Source of the DNA: Grammothele lineata
Lineage: Eukaryota > Basidiomycota > Agaricomycetes > Polyporales > Polyporaceae
Assembly: GCA_002150815.3 (NCBI GenBank)
Contig: NDFF03000061.1
Span: 248,001 to 312,000 of the forward strand
Direction of reading: 5' to 3'
DNA: 64,000 nt
Shown in pieces: positions 1-11,038 of this stretch. Numbering within the stretch: position 1 is the stretch's first letter; each line of letters begins with the position of its first letter. Both the position numbers and the translations under genes were made by a program. The notes under the pieces are model-generated. The model worked only from the letters and a program-made list of their open reading frames with translations, searched no databases and was not told the DNA's origin.

Positions 1-452
1 TGCCATACCAACAGTAAACAATGGAAAACCCGCGGAGCTTTGATGACGGTGATGGGCTGAGGGAAGGGGCAGGCGCCAGACGGATGATGTCTCGAACAGC
101 GCCTCTGACGACACCGCCACTCCAGTGTTCGGGCTCGCATCTTACGAACGTCCTTGCACCATACATGAGGATGAGGGGCAACTGCCCTGCCGCGAAAGCA
201 CACATCACTCGCGCCCCTATCAAAAAAGACCAAAGAAGCTCCAAAGCATTCGATAGGTGTCAGGTCGTAGATAATACATACAGAGCGTGCGCGAGGAGTC
301 ATAGACTCGAATCCAGCTTCCACTTCCAGACCCTAGCGATGATAGTACACTGGGTATTTGACGAGAGAACGATAAGCGAATTGTGCGACTTCCGTCGGAT
401 GGGATACTAACCCGAAGGCAGTTCAGATGAATTCAGCTCACCTGAGCGCGAG
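1..452. other. left-edge stretch without a recognised gene
   Basis: Open frames on the plus strand here are short and show no recognisable domain or consistent splice structure. The right part probably holds the 3' end and untranslated region of the minus-strand gene that stops at 453. Confidence 0.5.
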
Positions 453-1624
453 TCACGACAATCTGGCTTGTTCATTGTCGAAGAGCACCCTGAGGCCCTC
501 AGCGCAGCCTGTCTTCTCTTTGTCGACATCAACCGCCCACAGGACAACCCTCTTCTTCTTCCCCCTGCCTCTTAAAATCTTTATTAGCTCACCCTCTCGA
601 GGAGTGATCGCGCGCGGAGGCGTCTTGCGCAACAGGCGCAAAGATGGGTTTAGCCGCATCGGCTCCAAGATGCGCTGAACGCGCACGACGACGACGCGTC
701 TTCCCGAGTGTTCCGGTAGCGTGGATCGCTCAAAGGCACAGAGCAGTTTCCCTAGGGGCGCGATCAACACAATGTACGAGGGTGGCGATCCTTCTGTCAT
801 AACTCACCGTGGTATACGTTCACGCGGTGGTAATGTGTGCCCGATCCAAGAGAAGTATGAAATAGGCCCGGATTAAGCCTTCTCGTCACGATCCCAGTAG
901 TCCCAGCGAATAGCAAGTGTGTCCACAGCTGCTTGTTGAAATGAATAGAAAACGGCTGCCCAAATGAGTGGACGATGGGCAGCGGGGGCGTCCTCTGTTG
1001 GCCTTGCAGAGAAGTGTCGATAGATTGCCAGGTACTTTCAGGAAGTAGCTTATCTCGAAGGAGCAGTTGTCTGAGCACTCTGAATTTGCGCGCTATCGAG
1101 ACTGAAATCAGTGGGATACGCCACGGTACGGCGTCCACTAAAAGATCGGATCCCGCCGCGAAGTTGGCGGGGTCGTCCTTGGGGGTGACGCGGAACCTGA
1201 TACCTTGCGCAAGAATTGGGACTTCATGCTGCTGTGAAAAGTAGAGAAACCCTTGTTTCCCCCTCAAGACGTCGACAGGTAGTGTTAGGTGGTTGCCATA
1301 GCGGCGGATTGGTCGGAGATCTTTGAAACTAACGATGATCCGCGCTTTGTCGGTGGGGTTTGTGACAAGGTCGAGGAGGTCATCCTGGCTTAATCGGGAA
1401 GGATCGAGGGTGCCGATGGTTCTCCATTTCTTGTCGACACGTGTAGGGCTTGCGACTTCTACGTGACGATTAGATAGAGAAGCTGCAGAGCTCGCTGGTC
1501 GAGAGGCACAAGGACGACGGACAGACAAGCCTCCCAATGCGCCCAATGCGTGAAAAGGCCGTGACGCGTGTTCTGTCCCAGGCAGCGGGAGAGACCACCG
1601 CAGTTCCAAAAACCTCTTCATCAT
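453..1624 (-). CDS. uncharacterised fungal protein, possibly mitochondrial
   Basis: Two exons are supported: 1624-808 and 751-453, separated by a 56-nt intron (752-807) that starts GTGAGT and ends CTAG. The phase is kept across it (Gly codon split 1+2), giving 371 residues. I chose the Met-Met at 1624 because the next ~40 residues are rich in Arg, Ser and Ala with almost no acidic residues, like a mitochondrial presequence (starts MMKRFLELRWSLPLPG). The frame stays open upstream to 1777, so an earlier start is possible. The body has strings such as LLVDAVPWRIPL and RVQRILEPMRLNPSL and ends in a basic region (RGRGKKKR). I do not recognise a named domain. It lies divergent to the mannitol-phosphate dehydrogenase gene, sharing a ~660-bp intergenic region. 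Confidence 0.6.
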
Positions 1625-2286
1625 TACGGTGATAACGTCCAGGGAACGATAGCTGACGATTAGGGGAGAGTCGAGGAGGACTTCGCCTGAAGTTAAGAAT
1701 ATCGTGAGCCTGAGACCACGAGGAGAGGAACAGTTGCACAAACGACAATCTGACTCGTAGACACTTGTGGATTGCAATGTGATCCTGGTGAACTGAGCGT
1801 TTGCAACCCTAATGCGAGGCTTATGACTTTCACGACAGCGTTTAACCGAACATGATGCAGGTAGACAGAGGTAGACGACTCAACGAAGGAGCCGTTTGCT
1901 TCCGAATTTGGGCAATTAGTCATCACGTGCCACAAGCTACGTGGGAACTTTCTGTGTTGATGACGTGGCCTCTTTACACGACTACATTTACCGCATCCGG
2001 ACACGATATGCAAGTTGTCCACGACGCTTCCAGGCTCGGGAAATCAGGCAGTCATGAACTTCTCTACCTTCTCTTGCGTCGTGATGAGCTGATAACACCC
2101 ATAAGATGAGTTAGCGCTAAAAGCTGCGTCGGAACGCTCACGTCGTCGATGACATGAACACGGAGTGGGTGCCTGCGGTGATGTCATAGGCGCAAGAGCA
2201 TGAAGCCCTCTGCGTCAAAGCGCTGGCCAAAACCTATATGACACCCGGCACCTCACCACTCTCCTTCCAACTCCCTCGTCATCATC
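1625..2286. promoter_or_regulatory. divergent intergenic region, unknown gene / MPD
   Basis: This ~660-bp stretch lies between two divergently transcribed genes and should carry both promoters. A TATA-like CTATATGA is at 2234-2241, about 50 bp before the MPD start codon. No conserved gene was seen inside, and the short open frames at 1693-2109 look like chance. Confidence 0.45.
2234..2241 (+). promoter_or_regulatory. TATA-like element upstream of MPD
   Basis: CTATATGA lies about 46-53 bp before the predicted ATG at 2287. Position and sequence fit a TATA box, but no transcript start is known. Confidence 0.35.
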
Positions 2287-3604
2287 ATGCCAACTCCGGT
2301 TTTAGATTCTCGTATGTCTATAAACAATTCAAGTCTTCCTAGTATTTGGCAACTGAAGTTGACGAACAGAAGATAACCAGAATAACCATTCTTTGGACTC
2401 AACGCCGGTGCGAAAGGCCATCCATTTCGGCGCTGGAAACATTGGACGCGGTTTTATAGGACCCCTCCTCGTCGACTCGGGTTACCATGTCATCTTCGCC
2501 GACGTCGACCCCTCCCTCATCAATGCTCTCAACGAGCATGATTCCTATAACATCCACATCCTCGACGCCAATTCTGAGCGCCACAGTTCCGTCTCCGACG
2601 TCTCCGGCCTCAAATCGTCATCCCCGGACCTCGCAGCTGTGTTCGCAGACCCCGCAGTCGATCTCGTTACCACCGCTGTCGGCGTCTCCGTCCTCTCCAA
2701 GATTGCCCCGTCGCTCGCCAAGGGTCTGCGCTCACGCCGCGAGGCAGATGCCGGAGACATCAACGTCATCGCCTGCGAGAACACGCGCGACCAGACGACG
2801 CTCCTCCGCAAACATATCCTTGACGCGCTCGGGGACGACCCGGAGACCCAGCGCTGGGCGCGCGAGCACGTCGGCTTCGCGAACTGCGCCGTCGACCGCA
2901 TAGTGCCTCCGTTCGAGCCCGGTGAGGGAGACGGCCCCCTCGACGTTGCGGTCGAGGGCTTCTATGAGTGGGTCGTCGACGAGCAAGCGCTCCACCGCAC
3001 GCGCCTCGCGGTGGATCTCAAGGGTGTACGTCTGGTCAAGTCTGTGCAGGCTTACGTCGAACGCAAGCTCTTCACCCTTAACTGCGGGCACGCTATTACG
3101 GCCTACCTCGGCTTCCTCAAGGGCTTCGAGACGATCGACGAAGCTATCCGCGACAAAGAGGTGCGCGAGACGGTCCATGGCGCGCTCTGGAATGAGGCTG
3201 GGGCCGCACTCATCCGGAAGCACGGTTTCGACGAGGACGAATACAAGCAGTACGTGGAGAAGATCATGGAGCGCTTCGCGAACACGCGCATCAAGGACGA
3301 CGTCGTCCGCGTCGGTCGCGAACCCCTCCGGAAGCTCTCTAAGGGCGACCGCCTTCTAGGCCCACTGGCGATGGCGCACGAGTACGATCTGCCGACGGAT
3401 CACTTGTCCAGAGGCATCGCTGCCGCGTTCTTGTACGACACCGACGACGACGAGCAGAGCGCGGATCTTCAGGGGAGGATTAAGGCTGACGGGATCGAGA
3501 AGGCCATGGCAGAGATTACTGGGTATGAGCAGAACAGCGCGGAGCACACCAAGATCCTAGAGGCGTACCAAGACTTGCGGCGGCAGTATACTCGCCCGAA
3601 CTGA
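2287..3604 (+). CDS. mpd: mannitol-1-phosphate 5-dehydrogenase
   Basis: Reduces fructose-6-phosphate to mannitol-1-phosphate with NADH (reversible), a cytosolic step of fungal mannitol metabolism. The long reading frame 2370-3604 has the N-terminal Rossmann motif GAGNIGRGF (residues about 29-37), followed by FADVD after the second strand. The C-terminal domain has KLFTLNCGHAITAYLG, typical of the long-chain mannitol dehydrogenase family. There is no ATG at the beginning of that frame. A short first exon 2287-2311 (MPTPVLDS) joins it across a 58-nt intron (GTATGT..CAG) in matching phase, giving 419 residues against about 380-390 for bacterial MtlD. The acceptor is a tandem CAGAAG, so use of the second AG would remove one residue. 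It is convergent with the F-box gene downstream. Family assignment is confident; the first exon is inferred. Confidence 0.9.
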
Positions 3605-3818
3605 ATCGGGCCGTAGCTTCGACTTGTAATTCACACTGTATGTAGATGTGTCTCATTGTCCCATTTTACTGCACCGTCTAATGATATAGACTGGAGTGAG
3701 CCCGTGGGACCCCTGGCGCAGCAAAGTGTACCGAATCGACGTATGTCCATAATTCCTATGTCAAGTATGATACATGCACTGTTCCTAGAACCACTATTCT
3801 GCGAGTCTTAAGGTCGGA

Positions 3819-5370
3819 CTATTCCGAGTCGGACCCCGTGTCATTGAACGGGGTCCCGTTCGTCAACCATACCCTTGCATTCGGGAACAAACGCTCAAAA
3901 AAGTAGTCGACCTGGTCCGGATCCTCACAATCATCGAGGTTCCCAATCGTCAGCTTGACGAGCGGGTGCTGACTGACCGGCCGGTTGTTGAAGCCCTCCA
4001 CGAGTAACTCTGCGACGGATTCGTCCAAACCCACCCAGTCGAGGGTGAGCTGTTCGAGCCGAGGGCATCGATCTGCGAGGGCAACCAGACCGTGTGCGGT
4101 GACCTTCTCCTCGTAGTCATACCTGCCTGCCAGATCCTTGAAGTCCAGCCATTTCAGCAACGGCCAAGCGCTCCCGATATCAGCCATGTCCTCGTCTGAG
4201 AGTTCGCAGGGGATACGACCTATATTGAATATTTCAAGGGCGTGGAAATGGAAGATGGGTGCGAATGCGCTGCCGTCGAGGGGATCCTCGTCGATATCGC
4301 CCCCGCCGCCCGTAGACTCGATCACGATTGCATGGAAGGTGGGCCATTCGTGGGCTCTCGAGCCAAGCGTCCGTATGTACTCCGCGACGTCAGCGGTGCC
4401 GGGTTCCTGAAACAATGCCTTGATATATTTCATGGATGGAGATGAGATGGCGCGAATGACAAGGTTGGTGCATGCGAAGCAGAGATCGATCCCGAGGTGT
4501 TCGATTGTGAGAGTCGCCAGGGCGGGGAAAGGGGCCATGAAACCGGGCTGGCTTATAGCGGCGCCTAGTTCCTGGGTGGTAAGGTCCTCAGGAAGCCTGA
4601 CGGTTAAGCAGCTGAGCGATGGGAATTGCGAGATATGGCCAAAAGCCAACGCCGAAACCGGAGTGTCCAGGGTGAGCTCGGTGACGTTCCCCATGTCCAA
4701 CAGCGTGCGAGAAATGCAGTCGGAGTATGAGGGTTTGGCGTTGATTACGCCGGTGTCGATTGACAGCTCCTTCAACCTAGGTCCAAGGAGGCTGTAGAAA
4801 GACGGAGGGTTGTTGGTACCGTCGACGTTGTATATGGGATACGGGGAGTCGTCGTACTCGCTGAAAAACAATTGGAGGGATGGAAACAGGCAAGTGCCAG
4901 CCAGAACTGCCATCAAAGACTGCCAGACTGGCGCATCCACAGTATACGAAGCCCTGAGATCATTCGAAGCGTTGGAACCATTCAATGAGATATCAACCAC
5001 CTTCACCCGCGGTGCGATTCGTTCCTGGAATCGCTTAAGGTCATCAGGGACAAGGGGCCGCAACAGAACCTGACGAGGTTCCTCAGCTCGAATATCGTTC
5101 CGACGAGTCCGAGCGATTACGTACCACTGCAAAGAGCTGATTGTTGTTCATAGGCACGATTCTAACTATATCCGGGGAAATGGTGTAGAAGAGGACCGCG
5201 GGGTGGGGAATCGTCTCCCAGATGACATCCAAGGCCGGTTCGTAAGCCGCGCGGCACGTACGAGCGAGCGAGCACGCCCCCGGAGTCTGGACCATCTCGG
5301 GGTCGTCTGTGTAGTCGAGAACCATGACGATAAGTTCAGGAGGCAGCGCCTGGAAGCCGCGGGGTCTCAT
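3819..5370 (-). CDS. F-box domain protein (LRR-like C-terminus)
   Basis: Two exons, 5370-5125 and 5069-3819, flank a 55-nt intron (GTACGT..GTCAG) in phase 0, giving 498 residues. The N-terminus has an F-box-like segment, LPPELIVMVLDYTDDPEM, followed by the usual LARTCRAAYEPALDVIWETI. The rest is a leucine-rich series of short repeats (for example VTELTLDTPVSAL, PSLSCLTVRLPEDL, CPRLEQLTLDWVGLDE), the common layout of Agaricomycete F-box proteins. Such proteins bind Skp1 and present substrates to the SCF ubiquitin ligase built on cullin-1, which is also encoded in this window. The substrate cannot be predicted. The tail is acidic (TGSDSE). The start is the ATG just before the F-box; the frame runs further upstream but with low-complexity sequence. 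Confidence 0.8.
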
Positions 5371-5950
5371 GATGAACGAGCGAGGGGTGGAAGAGCTTGG
5401 TGGATGTCGAGAGTATGCGAGGTGCGAGTCCTGGGATCTGTCGGGACGTGTCGAGACTGGCTGGGTTGCGCACACGTATTTATGCGGCTCGCGGTTCGGG
5501 TGTTCGCTTTGTTTCCCAGGCCACAGGTGCAAGTTTCAAAGAACGCGTCGTTTGTGGCCGGTAAACAGGGGGCCAGTGAGAAAACCGCAGTGGCGTGGGC
5601 CCTCGTGGCCCTGGCGCTCTTTGGGGGCCGGAGCTTGAAGCTTCCGAAGGTCTGATATCAGCCTTACAACCTCTAGGGAATAGAGCAGAGGGAATCTCTG
5701 CACTCTGACAACTGCGATTGCTGCCCGTTTCTAATGACACGACGCGCTCTTCAAATATTCACTGTCCTCAATTATGAACACGAGTTGCACAGATCTAAAG
5801 ATTTGCTGAGGCGGAGAAGAGTAATTACATACGAAGATCTTCCAGTCGACGAGGACATCGGCCTATTATCCCTGAGTCATACAATAGCGACGGGGCACGA
5901 AGCGCTTCGCATCTAAAACAAGAGCATGGCTGTCAAGGGCCTAGAGCGTT
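5371..5950. other. intergenic stretch, F-box gene promoter / acyl-CoA synthetase 3' end
   Basis: About 580 bp between the start of the F-box gene and the stop codon of the next minus-strand gene. It presumably holds the F-box promoter. No gene or repeat is recognised. Confidence 0.4.
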
Positions 5951-8787
5951 TTACAAGGAACTGGCAGCAAAGCCGCCCGGGAGGGCGTAGAGCGCCTCGA
6001 TTTCGTCCTTGAACTTTTCGTACATAGCCTTCCTGCAAATCGCGACGCATATAGTCAGCCAGTCGCTCTGGAAGAACGATGCGCAGTGGCACCCACCTGC
6101 GGATCTTGAGCGTGGGCGTGATGCACCCGTTTTCGACGGTACCTGCGTCCAGTGTGAGGTGCAGACGCTTCATCTTCTCGAACCTGCCACATGTACAAAC
6201 GTCACCAGCGCATCAGCAATGGCACGCGCAGGTCACTAGAGCCCCGGACTGCTCACCCTTTGAGCTTGTGCACGTTCTCTTCCTTCTCCAGCTCTGCTAG
6301 GGCTGCCGCGATGACCGCTGGATCACGCACGCACGCTTCCAACGCCTCCTTGTTTCCTATGTCTACTTCTTTCTCGCTCACGCGCGCGGCGAGCGCAGCC
6401 AGAGGCGCGAGCTCAGGCACGACGACCCCGACGAGGAAATGGCGGAGGCCGTCGCCGTAGACGAAGACCTGCGCGACGAGCGGCGCCGCGGCATAAGCGT
6501 TCTCGACCGCCTCGAGCGCGACGTACTCGCCCTGCGCGAGCTTCATAATGTTCTTCACGCGATCGATGATCTTGAACCGGCCTTGCGCATCGAAGGTCGC
6601 GACATCGCCTGTGTGCAGCCACCCCTCGGAGTCGATCGCCTCACGCGTCTTCTCTTCGTCTGACAAATGGTGTCAGTAGGTGTCACCAAATCGAAGCAGG
6701 GGAAAGAATGTACCTTTGTAGTACCCGACGAAGCGCGTTTCCCCGCGCATAAGAAACTCGCCGCGCGGGAACGGTTGGTCCGTCACGCGATATCCAAGCT
6801 CGGGGACGTCGACGAGCTTCGCCTCGACGACGGGAAGGAGGATGCCGACGGTTCCGCCCGAGCCGGGGTCGTGCTCCCATGCGGACGCGCAGCCGGAGGC
6901 GTTTTCGGTCATAGCGTAGCCCTCGCAGAGGTCGACAAGGGCGCAGACCTTGATGAAATCCGCGACGTGCTTGCCTAGGGGCGCGGAGCCGAGGCCGATC
7001 TTGATGAGCCGTCCACCAAGAGCCTCGTTAACCTACGAGTATAGGTTACTTCAGGAAAGCCAGTAAGTAGACCGAGATCACGAGAGCGTACCTTGCGGAA
7101 GACAAGCCGGTCCCATAGAGGGTGGGTGAGCTTCCCTGTGGTCTTCATGTTATGCAACTTGGAAGCCACGGCACGCCGGAAGAGCGCCCCTTTGAGACCA
7201 GGGGCAGCAGACGCAGCATTCGCGGATTGGTACAGTCGGTTCAGGACCCTGGGAACAAGAGCGACGAAGTGTGGCTTGAGTATCTGCATATCCTCCACGA
7301 ACCGAAGCGGATCTCCTGTAGGGAACCCGATGCGTTTGCCAACCGCGACAGCGCACAAATCCATCACGCGCTGCGGTTGATCAGCGACGGACCGTTCATG
7401 GTGGCTACATCACATCTGCACGTACCTCATAGACATGCGCAAGCGGAAGGAATGACATGGCGGTTCTTTCCGGGTGTATGAACGCTGAGTAGTGCAGGAA
7501 AGCATACACCGACATAGCCACGTTCGCGTGAGACAGCATCGCGCCTAAAAGGTAGATGAGTAGACGATACGGTGAACGAAAGGGTGTAGCGTTACCTTTG
7601 GGTGTACCGGAGGTGCCCTGATAACACGTGAGACACTCGAACCTTGCACCAATGCGCGAGAGGGCAATAGACCTACTGAAGTGTAGCATATAGTGGCTAT
7701 GGTATCGGGGTCGGGACGGATTGGGTCGACCAGGTTCGCATTACCAAACGCTTCCACTACGCATGGAGTGGGCATATAATGAGTATCGACAACGGATTCG
7801 TGAAAGGATGCCTCACGTTCAGCCATATCCATCAACTTGACACCTTTCTCCTGGGCGAATGTATCAAGAGCACGTCTTTCCCCATCCTCCACATCTTCCA
7901 TAACGACTATAAACTTGAGCTTGGGGAACTTGTGAGCACGAGCGAGAAGAAAGAGGGCATGGTCGGGTGTGGCGAACACGATGCCCAGCTCGGCGTGATT
8001 GATTCTGTAATGTGAAAGTCAAATATCATCCTACATTCACCAACGAGTGTCCATACACGTGCTCTGTGAAAATGATCAGACAAGTTTTAATCACGATTGT
8101 TGGCCAACATACCGACAGAATCCTCCCCGAGGGTATCATACAAAGCAACGGTAACTTTCCGGTACGCTTGCGCGGCGAGGTCGACAATGAACCAATCTGG
8201 AGGCTTTCCATGTGAACCGTGATGCAGACGCATAATTGGGAAAACATACTGGGGCTGTTCTTGCTCCAAATGCCAACCGTGTCCCGTTCACTACCACTCA
8301 ACTCCGTCTGGAAGAGCTTGTGGAGCGCACTCCCCACTGCCCGTCTCCGCACGTCGACCTCAAACCACGACTGCCAGACGTAATGGTCTGCGAAGACAGG
8401 CGGTTTCTTGGAGAGCACCGGGCGATGCGCAAGGAAAGGGCCGCCTTCACTGCGCCGGAATCCTTCGTCATAGAGGTCTAGCAGATTTGTGAATGCTCCT
8501 GGGGTTTTTAGGGTGATTTGAGGGAACTGCGCTGCAAGGGATAACAGATAAATACACTATACGCCTGAAATAAATACGACAAGACGACTTACAGCCACGG
8601 TAGATCGCTGGGGGAGTCGAGAGGGGGGTGACGTTAGCAAACCAAAGCTGCGGTCATCACGCGACTGAAGTGAGTACGCACGCGTTTCTCCCGGCCGTTC
8701 AGTCCCCAACAGCGCAACGTTCTGGTTGTTGATATCTGCAGCGCGTGCCCTAGGGAGGAGAGTACCAGGCTGGACAGGGGCAGACAT
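5951..8787 (-). CDS. long-chain fatty-acid-CoA ligase (acyl-CoA synthetase)
   Basis: Activates fatty acids to acyl-CoA with ATP, for lipid synthesis or beta-oxidation. Twelve exons are reconstructed: 8787-8682, 8607-8593, 8531-8250, 8196-8109, 8004-7677, 7617-7596, 7544-7426, 7370-7092, 7032-6714, 6659-6257, 6183-6097, 6032-5951. They sum to 2130 nt (709 residues), close to yeast Faa1 or human ACSL1 (~700). Family motifs appear in order: [27 protein letters not shown], the AMP-binding P-loop [20 protein letters not shown] (residues ~269 on), [28 protein letters not shown] and IIDRVKN. The P-loop is split over three exons, the middle one only 22 nt, and exon 2 is only 15 nt. The donor ending exon 4 (GTTGGC at 8108) is weak; the stronger GTATGT four bases earlier would break the frame. 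The C-terminus is ...AASSL, not a clear peroxisomal signal. Confidence 0.92.
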
Positions 8788-11038
8788 GGCGTGAAGGAGG
8801 GAAGGATGGCAGAGGAAGAACCGCGGTATGAAAGACACAGCGCAACATGCGTTAAGGTTGGTTGGGGTAGGACAAACGCTGGCGTGTGGCCCACGAGAAG
8901 CGTTCAGTCGAATGCCATCAAGCTTCTTGACAGCTATAGACTACATTTCGAAATATGCTGCATGTCGCACTACGAGAGTTCGACTTCTGAAGCAAACTAT
9001 TTCGGCAATAGTGCTCACCTCACTGCAACCTCTTAATGCCATCTGTCTTCCCATTTGCTACATACCACGAAAAAAATCATCGTCGATGGCTCAGACTACC
9101 GGTCCTCAACTTGTACTGTGTTCCTGAGTGGCTGGGAAGCCGCGCCCACAGAACCCACACGAGGCTAGGGCGCCGCCCTCAAATCAGTTCGGATGCATTG
9201 GGGGGATGTCATCAGTGTATAGGATATTTGAGCACTTGATCCCCAAAAGATGGTAGATTGAAACAGAGAAAGCATAGCAAGTGGCAGGAAAGCAGAAGGC
9301 GACGCAGAAACGACCTCGCTCGAGAACTGGAAGTGATGGCACGACTCCGGCCCGCTCCGTGCCGCTGTTTGTTTGGCTCTCTGACGAGCGTCTGTTTCGA
9401 CTCCCGATTCGACTCTCCCCGAAAAGCAACAGGTCTTCTCCCACTTCAATCACTTCAACAAACAGCTGTTCTCATCTTGGCAGTCCTTCCAGTCCTCATC
9501 CCGAAATACGAGCAACTTTTATGTGACGTTTTGCTCCGGGTGTCTCATTACCGCGTGAACCATGCTGAAAGACCCGCAGGAATATGACGGTATTATCCAA
9601 GTGCTTGAGAACATTGCATGCGGATTTAGTCGTAGATGTCGGAAGCCAGCGTCAACGATCTGTGTCCCTGGATACAACATTACGAAGATGCCAGTGAATG
9701 TGCCCGTGGCTGAAATCGTGGACAACTTTCGACCTATCTTGATGACAGTCCATGAGGTGCGTACCTCCCCAGTGCCGTGTACCCGGGCTCTAAGTATATC
9801 TCTCAGCAGCATATGGTCGAAGCGCTTTGAGACTTCTGAGGATGGGCTCCCAAACGCCACTCTTATGCAGTATTATGCTCGTCCATAAATTCCATTTGAC
9901 GTGTTAGCTCTAGCTCGGTCGATCGCATGCGGACTTGCCACGAGTTCCGAGGATCTGGCCAGACGATTTTCAGCTCACGTTTCACAGAAAGTTTTCCATC
10001 TCAACACGTCCGCAAATGAACGTTCATCAGCACCACATCTCTGTACTAGTCTTCGTTTACCCCGTGGACGTCATATGCTAGATGCCAACCATGTTCGCAA
10101 CATTGTGGCTACGACCACAATGATGGAAAAAGTCCGGACCCGAGCAGGGCGAATTGGCCACGCGACTTCGTCGTCGTGCATACTCCAGCTTATCTCCGTA
10201 ACCTTAGCAAGTTGCATAGCTGCGGTCTGACGACAAGTGCACAGGCTTCGGGCAGCGGCTTCTAGGCTGGCGGCAGCCCGACAAACCCCGCGGGGATGAC
10301 TTATCTGGTGCGGGCGACCTGCCACTCCTCGCGCGTCCAACTCACTAACAAACCCTCGAACTCTCGCACAGACGCCCACAGCTCCATATCTGCTGACCCT
10401 AATATCTCTCAGACACGTCCACTACTCGTGCGGCTACCTCGCCAAAAGTTATGAAAACACAGGATTGTGCGAGCGGAGGAACGTGAATCATTGTTCCGTT
10501 CCCACGACTCATTCTCGCACGGGAACCCGCGCCGTCCTCACTCCTTCGCTGAGCCTTAGGCCCGGCGTGCCTTCGGCGGGAACGGGCACAAGCCCAGGTC
10601 GCCCTAGGAAGCCCTTCTAATGACCACAAAAGAAGGTTCCAAGGAACACCGTTCAAGGGGCGCTGCAAAAGCGTCCGAGAGGGCGGGGGGACGGGGCCAC
10701 TCATGCAGCCAACGCTGTACTTGCGACCGCGGAGGCCCGCCCGAGGGAGGAGACGGGCGGAGTTCTCCCCGGCGCGCCAACTTCCGCCGCCGGATACGTT
10801 CCGAGAGAAGGCGCCGCGGGCTCAGGGCGCCAGAATCTAATTTTCTTGCCCTGCGAACCGTGCAGGCGCGTGGGCACCGTTTAGTGGCGCACATTACCTG
10901 CGAAGGAGGGCGTTCCCTCATGTGCGCGACTTATAACCCTCAGTCGCCGAAGCGCGAAGGCGCAAGAGTTGTGTTCTTCCCCCTTCTCTCCCTGTCGTTG
11001 TCCCTCCCAATCTTTGGCCATCCTCTTGTATATGTAAT
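8788..11038. other. 2.25-kb stretch without a recognised gene
   Basis: Several open frames of 80-170 codons exist on both strands (for example 9562-9888 and 10620-11123) but none has a recognisable domain or consistent introns. The right part (about 10500-10950) is GC-rich. It should include the promoters of the acyl-CoA synthetase (left end) and the DUF6534 gene (right end). Confidence 0.45.

Noticed and set aside
9562..9888. 108-codon open frame in the 8.8-11 kb gap
   Set aside because: No recognisable family and no flanking exons; length is expected by chance in this base composition.
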